DNA of 64,000 nucleotides from Pigmentiphaga litoralis (GTDB lineage Bacteria > Pseudomonadota > Gammaproteobacteria > Burkholderiales > Burkholderiaceae_B). Below the pieces are notes generated by a model. It saw only the letters and a list, made by a program, of their open reading frames with translations, was not told where the DNA came from and made no database searches. The stretch is from the NCBI RefSeq assembly GCF_014651835.1, contig NZ_BMXQ01000003.1, positions 310,001 to 374,000 on the forward strand, written 5' to 3'. Shown here piece by piece: positions 33,849-42,617 of the stretch (its first letter is position 1; every line of letters starts with the position of its first letter). Made by a program: the position numbers and the translations under genes.

Positions 33849-34730
33849 ATGGCGTCATCCCATTCTCCAGCCCTTATCGATATCCATCCTCACGTCATCA
33901 GCGACGACGCGGCGCGCTACCCGCTGGCCCCGCTGACCGGCGAACAATCGGCCTGGTCGCGCGAGCGCCCGGTGTCTTTCGAACGCATGCTTTCCTGCAT
34001 GGACGAGGCCGGCGTCAGCAAATCGGCGCTCGTGCAAGCCTCTACCTGCTACGGACATGACAACAGTTATGTGGCTGCCGCGGTGGCCGCCCACCCGGAC
34101 CGTTTTGCCGGTGTGTTCTCGATTGACCTGATGGCGGCCGATGGCGTGGCGGCGATCAAGCACTGGCGCGAACAGGGCTTGAGCGGCATGCGTGTGTTCA
34201 TCGCCGGCCACACCACGGCCGCATCGGTTCGGCTGGACGATCCGCGCGGTTTCGACGCCTGGGCCTATGCGGAACAGCACGACATTCCCGTGGCCGTGCA
34301 GTTGCGCGCTCCCGGCCTGCCGCAGCTCGAAACCCTGCTGACGCGCTTTCCTGGCGTGCGGATCGTGCTGGATCACTTTGCCCGCCCGACCCTGAGCGAC
34401 GGCGCGCCCTACGCCGCCGCGGCGTCGCTGTTCGACCTGGCGCGCTTTCCGAATTTGTATGTGAAGTACACGACGCACAACGTGCGCGAATCGGCCGAAG
34501 GTGCGTCCACGCCGCAGGCCTTCCTGCGCAAGGCGGTGGACACCTTTGGCGCATCGCGCATGGCCTGGGGCTCGAACTTCCCGGCGTCTGCCGGCAGCCT
34601 GGCGGATCTGGTGGCCGAAGCCAAAGCGGCAGCCAGCGAGCTGACGGCGGATGAACAGACCGCCATCTTTTCGGGCACGGCAATCAGCCTGTATCCGGAA
34701 CTGGGCGCAGCAGGGGGTCAGGCATCATGA
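33849..34730 (+). CDS. Amidohydrolase-family TIM-barrel hydrolase (LigI-like)
   Basis: A 293-residue metal-dependent hydrolase of the amidohydrolase 2 type. It has the metal-binding HxH motif in IDIHPHVIS, the strand end VVLDHF-like IVLDHFARP, and RMAWGSNFP near the C-terminus where the family has its catalytic Asp region. The closest known roles are lactone hydrolysis or decarboxylation, as for 2-pyrone-4,6-dicarboxylate hydrolase and galactarolactone isomerase. First gene of the operon; its stop overlaps the next start by four bases. Confidence 0.82.
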   Translation: MASSHSPALIDIHPHVISDDAARYPLAPLTGEQSAWSRERPVSFERMLSCMDEAGVSKSALVQASTCYGHDNSYVAAAVAAHPDRFAGVFSIDLMAADGVAAIKHWREQGLSGMRVFIAGHTTAASVRLDDPRGFDAWAYAEQHDIPVAVQLRAPGLPQLETLLTRFPGVRIVLDHFARPTLSDGAPYAAAASLFDLARFPNLYVKYTTHNVRESAEGASTPQAFLRKAVDTFGASRMAWGSNFPASAGSLADLVAEAKAAASELTADEQTAIFSGTAISLYPELGAAGGQAS

Positions 34731-35650
34731 GCACGCCTGCACAGAACGGCGCGCCCGCAACCCGACTGCCTCTGGCGACGCTGCTTGGCAACTACGCCGG
34801 CACCCAGGGCATTCGCAGCGGCGCCCTCACGTCCGACCTGATCGACCTGCAGATTGCCGACGTCAAAGTGTCCAACCGCGCCTTTCCGCGCGTCGTGCGC
34901 ACCCGCGAATTCCAGGTGGCCGAATTGGCGCTGGTCACGTTCTTCCAGGCGCGGGCCTACGGCCGGCCGCTGGTGCTCATGCCTGCCGTGATCGGCGCCG
35001 GCCGCACTCAGCATCAATGCCTGGTCTACAACGCGGAACGGGGTCCGGTCACGCTGGCCAATCTGGCCGGCAAGCGGATCGGCATCCGTGCGCATTCCCA
35101 GACCACCGTGGCATGGATCCGCGGCTTCCTGCAGAACGACTATGGCGTGGATCTGGACGCCGTCCAGTGGGTCACCTTCGAAGGCGCCCATGTGGCCGAA
35201 TTCGATGATCCCCCGGAACTGGAACGCGCGGCCGATGGCAAGGTGCTGGTCGACATGCTGTTCGCGGGAGAACTCGATGCAGCCATCATCGGATCGGGCA
35301 TGCCCGACGACGCGCGCCTGCAGCCCGTGATCCCCGATCCCTATGGCGAGGCCAGGGCCTGGAGCGAACGCACCGGCGCCATCCCGATCAATCACATGGT
35401 CGCCATCGATTCGGAACTCGCCACGAGCCGTCCGGACGTCGTGCGCGAGGTCTACCGCATGCTGCGCGAGAGCAAGCGCCTGGCCGACGAAAAGAAGCCG
35501 GGCGGCCCCGACCTGACGCCCTTTGGCCTGGACGCCAACCGCAAATCGCTGGACGTGCTGCTGGAGTACAGCTGGCAGCAACGCCTGATTCCCCGCCGCC
35601 TGTCGGTGGACGAACTGTTCGACGACACCACCCGCATCTTGGGCGCCTAG
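34727..35650 (+). CDS. Substrate-binding-fold protein (4,5-dihydroxyphthalate decarboxylase-like)
   Basis: A 307-residue protein with the periplasmic-binding-protein fold but no signal peptide (MSTPAQNGAPATRLPLATLL). The pattern of a FEVAELAL-like segment (REFQVAELALVTFFQ), GKRIGIRAHSQTTVAWIRG and NDYGVDLDAVQWVTFEG matches proteins annotated as 4,5-dihydroxyphthalate decarboxylase or ABC-type binding proteins. Without a signal and coupled by ATGA to an amidohydrolase gene, a cytoplasmic enzyme role is more plausible than transport. Substrate unproven. Confidence 0.75.
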   Translation: MSTPAQNGAPATRLPLATLLGNYAGTQGIRSGALTSDLIDLQIADVKVSNRAFPRVVRTREFQVAELALVTFFQARAYGRPLVLMPAVIGAGRTQHQCLVYNAERGPVTLANLAGKRIGIRAHSQTTVAWIRGFLQNDYGVDLDAVQWVTFEGAHVAEFDDPPELERAADGKVLVDMLFAGELDAAIIGSGMPDDARLQPVIPDPYGEARAWSERTGAIPINHMVAIDSELATSRPDVVREVYRMLRESKRLADEKKPGGPDLTPFGLDANRKSLDVLLEYSWQQRLIPRRLSVDELFDDTTRILGA

Positions 35651-35652
35651 CC

Positions 35653-35689
35653 CGCTGCGACGGGCTACCCCTTCACGCTGCGACGGGCT
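35653..35689 (+). repeat. Two 14-bp direct repeats after a stop codon
   Basis: CGCTGCGACGGGCT occurs at 35653-35666 and again at 35676-35689, starting three bases after the stop of the preceding gene. This resembles the longer stop-anchored arrays elsewhere in the window. Confidence 0.7.
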
Positions 35690-35718
35690 GTCCACCCCAA
35701 TCAAAACCAGGAGACTTC

Positions 35719-36681
35719 ATGAAACGTTTTATCAGTACCGTGCTCGCGCTTGCCGCGACCTTCATCGCGCTGCCCGCCAGCGCCCAGATCGGCGGCCAGG
35801 TGTCGCGCATTGTCGTGCCCTTTGCCGCTGGCGGCGCGCGCGAACTGCTGGCCCGCAGCTTCTATACCGAACTGGGTGAGGCGTTGGGCCGCACCATGAT
35901 CATCGAAAGCCGGCCGGGTGCGGGCGGCGCGATCGGCACCACCAACGTGGCCCGCGCCGAACCCGATGGCAAGACGCTGCTGATGGCGGCGTCCAGCCAT
36001 TTCGTGACGGCCTCGCTGGCGGCCAAGCCTTCCTACGATCCGGTCAAGGACTTCGTTCCCGTCGCCAACATCGGCACGCAAAACTACGTGCTCATGATCG
36101 GCGCGGGCGTCCCGGCCAAGAACATCGCCGAGTTCGTCGCCTATGCCCAAAAAAATCCTGGCAAGCTGAACTACGGATCGGCGGGCATCGGCAGCTCGAC
36201 CCATCTGGCCATGGCCTACTTCCTGAACGTCGCTGGCGCCGACATGCTGCACGTGCCGTACAAGTCCACGCAAGAAGCGGCCAACGAAGTCGCCGCCGGC
36301 CGTACCCAGGCCGTGATCGTGCCGAACGCCGGCATCGGCGCCTACGTGCAGGATGCCCGTCTGCGCATCATCGGCGTCACGTCCAAGAAACGGTCGGCCC
36401 TGCTGCCTGACGTACCCACCGTGGCCGAAGGCGGCTTGCCGTCCTATGCGTTCGAATCGTGGTTCGGCCTGCTGGCCCCGGCCGGCACGCCCAAGGCCAT
36501 CGTCGACCAGATCAATGCCGCCACCGCCAAGGTCCTGGCGTCGGACGTGATCAAGCAGCGTCTGGCCAGCCAGGGCGTGACGCCGGATGCGATGAGCGCC
36601 GATGCCTTCAACAAGCTGTTCCTGGCCGACCGCACCTTGATGGCAAAAGTCGTGAAGGACTCGGGCCTGACGCCGGAGTAA
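35719..36681 (+). CDS. Bug-family (TctC-like) periplasmic solute-binding protein
   Basis: A 320-residue periplasmic binding protein with a Sec signal peptide (MKRFISTVLALAATFIALPASAQ). Family hallmarks are VPFAAGGARELLARSF, RPGAGGAIGTTNVARAEPDGKTLLM, KFNYGSAG-like LNYGSAGIGSSTHLAM and the C-terminal LAPAGTPKAIVDQINAAT. These proteins capture carboxylates for tripartite tricarboxylate transporters, and betaproteobacteria carry many orphan copies; no TctA/TctB lies nearby. Likely the third gene of the operon controlled by the divergent LysR. An intrinsic terminator follows. Confidence 0.92.
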   Translation: MKRFISTVLALAATFIALPASAQIGGQVSRIVVPFAAGGARELLARSFYTELGEALGRTMIIESRPGAGGAIGTTNVARAEPDGKTLLMAASSHFVTASLAAKPSYDPVKDFVPVANIGTQNYVLMIGAGVPAKNIAEFVAYAQKNPGKLNYGSAGIGSSTHLAMAYFLNVAGADMLHVPYKSTQEAANEVAAGRTQAVIVPNAGIGAYVQDARLRIIGVTSKKRSALLPDVPTVAEGGLPSYAFESWFGLLAPAGTPKAIVDQINAATAKVLASDVIKQRLASQGVTPDAMSADAFNKLFLADRTLMAKVVKDSGLTPE

Positions 36682-36735
36682 GGGCAGGGCGCGCCGCGGG
36701 GCAGACCCCGCCGCGCGGCTTTCATCCTGGGACAC

Positions 36736-36761
36736 AACGGCCGGCAACGGCCGTTTTTTTT
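36736..36761 (+). terminator. Intrinsic terminator of the catabolic operon
   Basis: AACGGCC (36736-36742) pairs with GGCCGTT (36749-36755) around a six-base loop, and a run of eight T follows. Strong rho-independent terminator in the + direction. Confidence 0.9.
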
Positions 36762-36841
36762 GGTGGAGCCGACAGGTTGCAAGGCGTCATGACCGGCCAT
36801 GACATGGCGCGCTCCGCAGTTCCCCCCATGCGAATGGCAAC

Positions 36842-36856
36842 TGCGAATCGTTCGCA
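36842..36856. promoter_or_regulatory. Fur-box-like palindrome upstream of tonB
   Basis: TGCGAA-TCG-TTCGCA is a perfect dyad, preceded by another half-like ATGCGAATGGCA, 86 bases before tonB. It matches the GC-shifted Fur boxes seen before tonB in high-GC betaproteobacteria, so iron repression is likely. Confidence 0.65.
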
Positions 36857-36941
36857 TTTGTGATATTCTTTTGGTCTTCCTGGCGAGGCGTGCGCGCCAA
36901 CCTGCGGAAGAGCCGATCCCAAGAATGAGCCGACCCCACGA

Positions 36942-37736
36942 ATGAGCGCCACATTGTCCTGGAATTCGCCCGCCCCTGGCGGGCTGCGTGCCGGCGCTGG
37001 CTTGACCGTGCTTGCGCTGCACGCCGCTGTCATCGGGGCGCTGGCAATGACCCGTCCCGAACCGCTGCCCGTCAAGCCGACCGAAACGGTCGAAGTGCGT
37101 TTCGTCGAACTGGCGCCGGTCGTGCAGGCCGTCAAGGCGCCGCCCGCACCCACGCCGCCGGCTCCCGTGCCGGAGGTCAAGCCCGAGCCGCCCAAGCCCA
37201 AGCCGGAACCTCCCAAGCCGGTGCCCAAGCCGGTGCCCAAGCCCGTTCCCAAGCCGGTGCCCAAGCCTTTGCCCAAGCCGGAACCGCGTCCCGAACCGCC
37301 GCCCGTGTCGGAAAGTGCGATCTCCACGCCGCCCGCACCGCCGGTCGAAGCCGCACCGCCGGCACCCGCTCCAACGCCGCAGGCCCCCCCCAGCGGGCGT
37401 CCCGACGCCGCCGAACGTGCCGCGTCGCCGTCGGCCCCGGTGTCGAACGAACCGCGCCTGATCGGCCAGATCGACTACGCCGGCGCACCGCCCACGCCGG
37501 TCTACCCGCGCGTGTCGCAGCGGATGCGCGAAGAAGGCATCGTGGTCGTGCGGGTGCTGATCAACCCGCGTGGCCGGGTCGATCGCGCCACCGTGCAGAA
37601 GTCTTCGGGTTTTTCACGCCTTGACGAAGCGGCTGTCGATGCCGCCCGTCAGGCCGCTTTCCGTCCGTATACCGAAAACGGCGTCGCGTTCGCGGCGCTC
37701 GCCGACATTCCGTTCAACTTCAAAGTCAAGGACTGA
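36942..37736 (+). CDS. tonB: TonB energy transducer
   Basis: A 264-residue protein with an N-terminal membrane anchor (about 20-37, LTVLALHAAVIGALAMT). A long periplasm-spanning Pro/Lys region contains tandem Lys-Pro-x-Pro repeats near 83-115, then a Pro/Ala segment. The C-terminal TonB domain begins around 180: PVYPRVSQRMREEGIVVVRVLINPRGRV and VDAARQAAFRPYTENG. It transmits proton-motive force from ExbB-ExbD to outer-membrane receptors for iron chelates. First gene of the operon; exbB begins one base after its stop codon. Confidence 0.95.
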   Translation: MSATLSWNSPAPGGLRAGAGLTVLALHAAVIGALAMTRPEPLPVKPTETVEVRFVELAPVVQAVKAPPAPTPPAPVPEVKPEPPKPKPEPPKPVPKPVPKPVPKPVPKPLPKPEPRPEPPPVSESAISTPPAPPVEAAPPAPAPTPQAPPSGRPDAAERAASPSAPVSNEPRLIGQIDYAGAPPTPVYPRVSQRMREEGIVVVRVLINPRGRVDRATVQKSSGFSRLDEAAVDAARQAAFRPYTENGVAFAALADIPFNFKVKD

Positions 37737-37737
37737 C

Positions 37738-38478
37738 ATGAACGACACCCCTAGCCTGGGCTTTGCGCACTTCATTTCCCAGACCGATGGTCTGGGGAAG
37801 GCCCTGTTCATCATTCTGGTGCTGATGTCCCTGGCGACCTGGTACCTGATCGTCGTCAAGGCGATCGCGGGCCTGCGCACCCGCCGCGCCAGCGACAAAT
37901 TCGTCCAGCACTTCTGGAACGCCACGTCGCTCGAAGCCGTAGACCGCGAGATCACCACCCACGGCGTCAACGATCCGTTCTCGCACCTGACCAGCCACGC
38001 CATCTACGCCCGCCGCCACCACGCGCAGTACGGCGTGTCCAAGCTCGAAGAAGCCGGCAGCCAGACCGATTTCGTCACGCGCACCATGCGCAAGGTCATC
38101 GACGAAGAAACCGCCAAGCTCGAAAACGGCCTGTCCATCCTGGCGTCGGTCGGCTCGACTGCGCCGTTCGTGGGCCTGTTCGGCACGGTATGGGGCGTGT
38201 ACCACGCGCTGGTCGCCATCGGGCAGGGCGGCGGCGCCACCATCGACCGCATCGCCGGTCCGGTGGGCGAAGCGCTGATCATGACGGGCCTGGGCCTGGC
38301 CGTTGCGATTCCCGCCGTGCTCGCCTACAACTACTTCGTGCGCAGCAACCGCGTGCTGCTGGCTCGCCTCGACGCCTTCGCACATGATCTGTTCGCCTTC
38401 CTGACCACCGGCCAGCAGGTCGTCAACGACGGCAACATCCGTTCGTTGAAGACCCCCAAGCCGCCGGCCCAGAACTAA
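37738..38478 (+). CDS. exbB: ExbB proton-channel protein
   Basis: A 246-residue MotA/TolQ/ExbB-family membrane protein. Three hydrophobic segments: about 22-42 (ALFIILVLMSLATWYLIVV), 140-165 (ILASVGSTAPFVGLFGTVWGVYHAL) and 180-205 (EALIMTGLGLAVAIPAVLAYN). The GSTAPFVGLFGTVWG signature is conserved in the family. Works with ExbD as proton-driven motor of TonB. Start is ATG 37738, one base after the tonB stop; exbD follows by 12 bases. Confidence 0.95.
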   Translation: MNDTPSLGFAHFISQTDGLGKALFIILVLMSLATWYLIVVKAIAGLRTRRASDKFVQHFWNATSLEAVDREITTHGVNDPFSHLTSHAIYARRHHAQYGVSKLEEAGSQTDFVTRTMRKVIDEETAKLENGLSILASVGSTAPFVGLFGTVWGVYHALVAIGQGGGATIDRIAGPVGEALIMTGLGLAVAIPAVLAYNYFVRSNRVLLARLDAFAHDLFAFLTTGQQVVNDGNIRSLKTPKPPAQN

Positions 38479-38490
38479 CCGGAGACATCC

Positions 38491-38922
38491 ATGGCTTTTG
38501 GCAGCTTCAACGGCGGCGGCAACAACGGCGCGCCGATGTCCGAAATCAACATGGTGCCGTTGATCGACGTGATGCTGGTGCTGCTGGTGATCTTCATCAT
38601 CACGGCGCCACTGCTGTCGCACGCGGTCCGCATCGATGTGCCGCAGGCCACGTCGGCGCCCTCGCAGGTCGATCCGATCACGATCGACCTGGCCATCAAT
38701 GCCGACGGCGAGCTCTACTGGAACGACGGCAAGATCGACATGGGCATGTTGTCCGAGCGTTTCCAGGTCGCCGCCAAGCAGGATCCGCAGCCGGAACTGC
38801 AACTGCGCGCCGACAAGGCCACGCGCTACGAAGTGCTGGCGCAGGTCATGGCCGACGCATCGCGCGCGGGCATGAAGCGGATCGGATTCGTCAGTACGCC
38901 GGACCCCAAGCCGGTCAAGTAA
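38491..38922 (+). CDS. exbD: ExbD biopolymer transport protein
   Basis: A 143-residue protein with one transmembrane helix near 24-46 (PLIDVMLVLLVIFIITAPLL) containing the essential Asp of the LIDVMLVLL motif. The periplasmic domain follows with RADKATRYEVLAQVMADASRAGMKRIGFV, typical of the family. Last gene of the tonB operon; an intrinsic terminator follows at 38963. Confidence 0.95.
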   Translation: MAFGSFNGGGNNGAPMSEINMVPLIDVMLVLLVIFIITAPLLSHAVRIDVPQATSAPSQVDPITIDLAINADGELYWNDGKIDMGMLSERFQVAAKQDPQPELQLRADKATRYEVLAQVMADASRAGMKRIGFVSTPDPKPVK

Positions 38923-38962
38923 ACGCAGGGCAGAAGCGCGGCGCTGGCTTGATCAGCGCCGG

Positions 38963-39000
38963 AACGGGATCGCAGGGGACGCACCTTGCGGTCCCGTTTT
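38963..39000 (+). terminator. Intrinsic terminator after exbD
   Basis: AACGGGATCGCA (38963-38974) pairs with TGCGGTCCCGTT (38987-38998), 12 bp with one G-T pair, followed by TTTT. Acts after tonB-exbB-exbD. Confidence 0.8.
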
Positions 39001-39172
39001 GCATTGGCGCATGCGCGATGCAGACCGCGGGGATCGGCGCGCGCGATGCCGTCCAGACTGATTCATTGCCATTTCGTAATACAGCCGGTCGGGCGCTGGC
39101 ATTCGTCGTCGCATGGGTTTACCCTTGGCGTCTTTCCTCCATGGGACGCGCGGCCTCCCGGCGTCTAGCAAC

Positions 39173-39853
39173 ATGCGTGTATTGGTAATCGAAGACGACG
39201 TGACCCTGGGTGGGGCACTGAGCGAATTCCTGACCGACCAGGGCTATGCCGTGGATCTGCTCACCAGTGGCGAACGAGCGTCGGGCGCACTGAGCAGCCA
39301 GACCTACGACCTGGTGCTGCTCGACCTGAACCTGCCGGGCGAAGACGGCCTGACCGTGCTGCGCCGCCTGCGCGCCAACGAAAATTCCGTGCCTGTGCTG
39401 ATCCTGACGGCACGCGATGCGTTGGAAGATCGTGTGGCCGGCCTCGATGCTGGCGCCGACGACTACGTCACCAAGCCCTTTGAACTGCCCGAGCTCGCCG
39501 CCCGCGTGCGCGCGCTGATCCGCCGCCGTGCCGGGCAGGTCAGCCCGATCATGGAAGCCGGCTCGCTCAGCTTCGACACCGTCGGCCGCGAACTGCGCGT
39601 CAACGGCGAAAGGGTCGCCCTGTCGGTTCGCGAACTGTCGGTGCTCGAAATGCTGATGACGCGCCTTGGCCGTGTCGTCACCAAACGCCAGATCGTCAAC
39701 TCCCTGTCTGCCTGGGACGCCGACTTCAGCGAAAACGCGGTCGAAGTCTATGTGTACCGTCTGCGCAAGCGCCTGGAAGGCGCCGGCGTGAATATCCAGA
39801 CGGTGCGGGGCTTTGGCTATCTGCTGGAACTCGATGCGCCTCCTGCGGCCTAG
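39173..39853 (+). CDS. OmpR-family response regulator (TctD/QseB-like)
   Basis: Start chosen at MRVLVIEDD (39173), the normal beginning of the receiver domain. The 226-residue protein has the acidic pocket IEDD, phospho-acceptor Asp 51 in LVLLDLNLPGEDG and Lys in YVTKPFEL; the C-terminal winged helix ends with VEVYVYRLRKRLEGAGVNIQTVRGFGYLL. The kinase start overlaps its end by 20 bases, so the pair is coupled. Such pairs often control tricarboxylate transport, but the targets are unknown. Confidence 0.93.
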   Translation: MRVLVIEDDVTLGGALSEFLTDQGYAVDLLTSGERASGALSSQTYDLVLLDLNLPGEDGLTVLRRLRANENSVPVLILTARDALEDRVAGLDAGADDYVTKPFELPELAARVRALIRRRAGQVSPIMEAGSLSFDTVGRELRVNGERVALSVRELSVLEMLMTRLGRVVTKRQIVNSLSAWDADFSENAVEVYVYRLRKRLEGAGVNIQTVRGFGYLLELDAPPAA

Positions 39854-41351
39854 GCCGGCCGGCGCGCCGCGCGCCGCTGGTTTGCACCGCCGCTCGCTTG
39901 CATGGCATCTGCTGGCACGTCTGCTGCCGGCCGTGCTGCTGCTTGCGATGATGGACACGGTCGCCACCTACGTCATCACCCGCAAGCTCAGTTCGCAGTC
40001 CTATGACCGCGCGCTGGTGGACACGGCGCGTGCGCTGGCCCGGCAGGTGACCATGACGCCCCAGGGGCCGCAGCTGGACATCACCTGGAACTCAACCCGC
40101 TTCCTCGACGTCGATCCCGACGAACGCCTGTACTTCAAGGTGCTGGCGAACGGGGTGGTGCTCGGCGGCCGGCCCGAGCTGGCGGCGCCGCCAGCAAGCG
40201 ACGCCCTGCGGCACGAAGAAGACATGGCGGCCAACGAACCGGTCACGTCCGCGGTGGAAATGATCAACAACGCCCGGCCCACCGTCTACGACACCACGAT
40301 CGACGGGTTGCCGGTGCGCGCCGCCACGCTGCGCTTCCAGCTCGATGGCGTTCCCGTCGACGTCGTGATGGCCGAAACCTTGAACACACGCAGCCGCTTC
40401 ATCGAAGAAGTGCTGTCCGTGCTGGTCGCGGGCCAGTTGCTGCTGGTGGCGCTGCTGGGCTTCGTGATCGTGACCGGGGTGCGGTCGGGGCTGGACTCGG
40501 TCAGCCGTCTGTCGGATGAGATCGAAACCCGCAGCATCGACGACCTCCAGCCTATCGCCGTCGATGACGTGCCAACCGAAATCACGCCGCTGATCGCCAA
40601 GACGAATTCGCTGCTGGCCCGGCTCGACGAAGCCGTCGCGTCCCAGCGGCGCTTTATTGGCCATGCCGCGCATCAGCTGCGCACGCCGCTGGCCGGACTG
40701 AAGCTGGAATCGGAACTGATGCTGTCGCGCACCTTGCCCGACGACATTCGCCAGCGCGCCGAACGCATCAAGGGGGCGGCCGACCGCATGATCCGGGTGG
40801 GCGAGCAATTGCTGGTGCTGGCGCGCATCGACGCCAACGTGCGTCCCCAGGACAGCTTCAACCGCATCGACCTGGTCGAGCTGGCGCAGGAATGCGGCGC
40901 CCGCTGGATTCCGGCCGCGCGCCAGGCACAGGTTGAACTCGCGCTGGCCGCGCCCGACGAACCCATCTGGATCGATGGCGACGCCGTGCTGCTGGATCAG
41001 TTGCTGGGCAACCTGATCGATAACGCCATCCGCTACCGACAAGGGCCGGGCAGCATCGTGCTGCGCGTGCAGGACGCGCCGCCGAGCCTGATCGTGGAAG
41101 ACGATGGCCCGGGTATCGGTGCAAGCGAAAGGGAACGCGTGTTCGACCCCTTCTATCGGGGGCAGGGGTCGGTAGCGGGCGGGTCGGGCCTGGGGCTGGC
41201 GATCGTAAAGGAAATCGCCCAGTCGCACGGTGCCCATTGGGACCTGCGCAGCCGCCCCGAGTTTGATGGGACGCGAGTCAGCCTGGTGTTTCCCGGGCCG
41301 CGGATCGGGACGCATCTGACGAGGATGGCGCGCACCGGGGCCGCGGCTTAG
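39834..41351 (+). CDS. Sensor histidine kinase (TctE-like)
   Basis: The start ATG 39834 lies inside the response-regulator gene. The 505-residue membrane kinase has a segment near 28-47 (LLPAVLLLAMMDTVATYVIT), a periplasmic sensor domain (TctE N-terminal type, with the DERLYFKVLANG segment), and a second segment near 198-218. The HisKA motif is HAAHQLRTPLAGLK with the phospho-acceptor His, then GNLIDNAIRY (N box), VEDDGPGIG and GSGLGLAIVKE. HAAHQLRTPLAGL is characteristic of the TctE group. The stop codon begins a tandem-repeat array. Confidence 0.92.
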   Translation: MRLLRPRPAGAPRAAGLHRRSLAWHLLARLLPAVLLLAMMDTVATYVITRKLSSQSYDRALVDTARALARQVTMTPQGPQLDITWNSTRFLDVDPDERLYFKVLANGVVLGGRPELAAPPASDALRHEEDMAANEPVTSAVEMINNARPTVYDTTIDGLPVRAATLRFQLDGVPVDVVMAETLNTRSRFIEEVLSVLVAGQLLLVALLGFVIVTGVRSGLDSVSRLSDEIETRSIDDLQPIAVDDVPTEITPLIAKTNSLLARLDEAVASQRRFIGHAAHQLRTPLAGLKLESELMLSRTLPDDIRQRAERIKGAADRMIRVGEQLLVLARIDANVRPQDSFNRIDLVELAQECGARWIPAARQAQVELALAAPDEPIWIDGDAVLLDQLLGNLIDNAIRYRQGPGSIVLRVQDAPPSLIVEDDGPGIGASERERVFDPFYRGQGSVAGGSGLGLAIVKEIAQSHGAHWDLRSRPEFDGTRVSLVFPGPRIGTHLTRMARTGAAA

Positions 41352-41411
41352 GGGAACGACGGCTTGGGGAACGACGGCTTGGGGAACGACGGCTTCGAGG
41401 CACGACGGCTT
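41351..41411 (+). repeat. 15-bp tandem repeats at the kinase stop codon
   Basis: GGGGAACGACGGCTT is repeated three times exactly (41351, 41366, 41381), then a degenerate copy CGAGGCACGACGGCTT ends at 41411, followed by further GGCCACGGC-like decay. The first base of the array is the last base of the TAG stop codon. It fills the gap before the convergent fliR gene. Confidence 0.9.
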
Positions 41412-41458
41412 GGCGGCCACGGCATGGGGGCCACGGCTTGCCGCCGCGCCCTGCGGTT

Positions 41459-42232
41459 TTACGGCCGGATCGCGGTCTTGAAGTAGGGGATCGGAATGCC
41501 GACGATACGCTCGATCGGCCCCGCCATGAGTCCCAGCGCCAGCCACAGTAGCAACATGCCCGCCAGCAGCGTAATCGCGAAACCCAACGCGAAAATATTC
41601 AGCTGCGGCGCGCTGCGCGAGACGAAGCCCAATGCGATGTTCAACGCCAGGACCGCGGCCAGCACCGGCAATGCAATCTGCACGCCCGCGGCAAACACGA
41701 TGGTGCCCAGCCCTGCCAGCTTCATCCAGTCCAGGCCCGACAAGGGCGAGGGAGCAATGGGCAGCACCGTAAAGCTGTCGGCAAGCGTCATCAGCAAGGT
41801 CAGGTGCCCGTCGGTCGACAGGAACACCAGCATGGCGCACATCATCAGGAAGGTCGACAGCAGCGGCGACGGGGCATTGCGCTGCGGATCCAGGAACGAC
41901 GCAAAGCCGAGCCCCATCTGCAGACCGATCAGGTCACCCGCCATTTCGAACGCGCCGAAAATGGCGCGCAAGCCAAAACCCATCGATACGCCGACGATGA
42001 TCTGCTGGAACAGCAGCAGCAATCCCGTTGCCGAAAACGCATCGACCACCGGTGCCTGCGTCAGCGGCGCAACCAGAATCGTGATCAGCACCGCCAGGCC
42101 GATCTTGGCCCGCTGCGGCACGGCGCGATGGCCGAAAATCGGCGCCGTCTGGATCAGCGCAAGAATACGGATGAAAGGCCACAGCAGCGACGCGATCGCT
42201 GCCTGCACCTCGGCATCGGTAAAGCTGATCAC
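41459..42232 (-). CDS. fliR: Flagellar export apparatus protein FliR
   Basis: A 257-residue inner-membrane component of the flagellar type III export gate, with about six hydrophobic segments (LIQTAPIFGHRAVP near the start, FLSTDGHLTLL in the middle). The RAVPQRAKIGLAVLITI and FSTDGHL segments are family hallmarks. Last gene of the leftward fli operon; the gap to the upstream fliQ is 10 bases. Confidence 0.95.
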   Translation of the reverse strand: MISFTDAEVQAAIASLLWPFIRILALIQTAPIFGHRAVPQRAKIGLAVLITILVAPLTQAPVVDAFSATGLLLLFQQIIVGVSMGFGLRAIFGAFEMAGDLIGLQMGLGFASFLDPQRNAPSPLLSTFLMMCAMLVFLSTDGHLTLLMTLADSFTVLPIAPSPLSGLDWMKLAGLGTIVFAAGVQIALPVLAAVLALNIALGFVSRSAPQLNIFALGFAITLLAGMLLLWLALGLMAGPIERIVGIPIPYFKTAIRP

Positions 42233-42242
42233 GACGCGCCGC

Positions 42243-42515
42243 CTAGCCCAGCATGAACGGGATGTTGCCGAACAGACGCTTGATATAGTCGGTCATCATC
42301 GTGATCATCCACGGCCCCGCAATGACTGCCGTCATGAAGATGGCGATCAGCTTGGGCACGAAGGCCAGCGTCATCTCGTTGATCTGCGTCGCGGCCTGCA
42401 GCACGCTGATGACCAGGCCGACCGCCAGCGCCGCCAGCAGCAACGGTGCGGACAGATACAGGGCAACCATGATTGCGTCCTGAGCTAGGGTCAGGACGCC
42501 GGCGGAATTATTCAT
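42243..42515 (-). CDS. fliQ: Flagellar export apparatus protein FliQ
   Basis: A 90-residue protein with two transmembrane hairpins (about 14-35 and 55-75), the normal FliQ size. Segments ALAVGLVISVLQAATQINEMTLAFVPK and the hydrophobic C-terminal half match the family. Sits between fliR and fliP in the standard export-gate order, 102 bases after fliP. Confidence 0.95.
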   Translation of the reverse strand: MNNSAGVLTLAQDAIMVALYLSAPLLLAALAVGLVISVLQAATQINEMTLAFVPKLIAIFMTAVIAGPWMITMMTDYIKRLFGNIPFMLG

Positions 42516-42617
42516 GACAAAATCGCTTTGAAGCAGGGCGGAAAACAGGGTGGCGAGGGTGCTCGGGAAGAGCGATGCGCGTGGGGACGGGCGCCGGCCC
42601 CCCTTGCGCCACCGGCA

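Noticed and set aside
37180-37290. Repeated AAGCCGGTGCCC-like DNA.
   Set aside because: Encodes the Lys-Pro repeats that span the periplasm in TonB; normal for the family.
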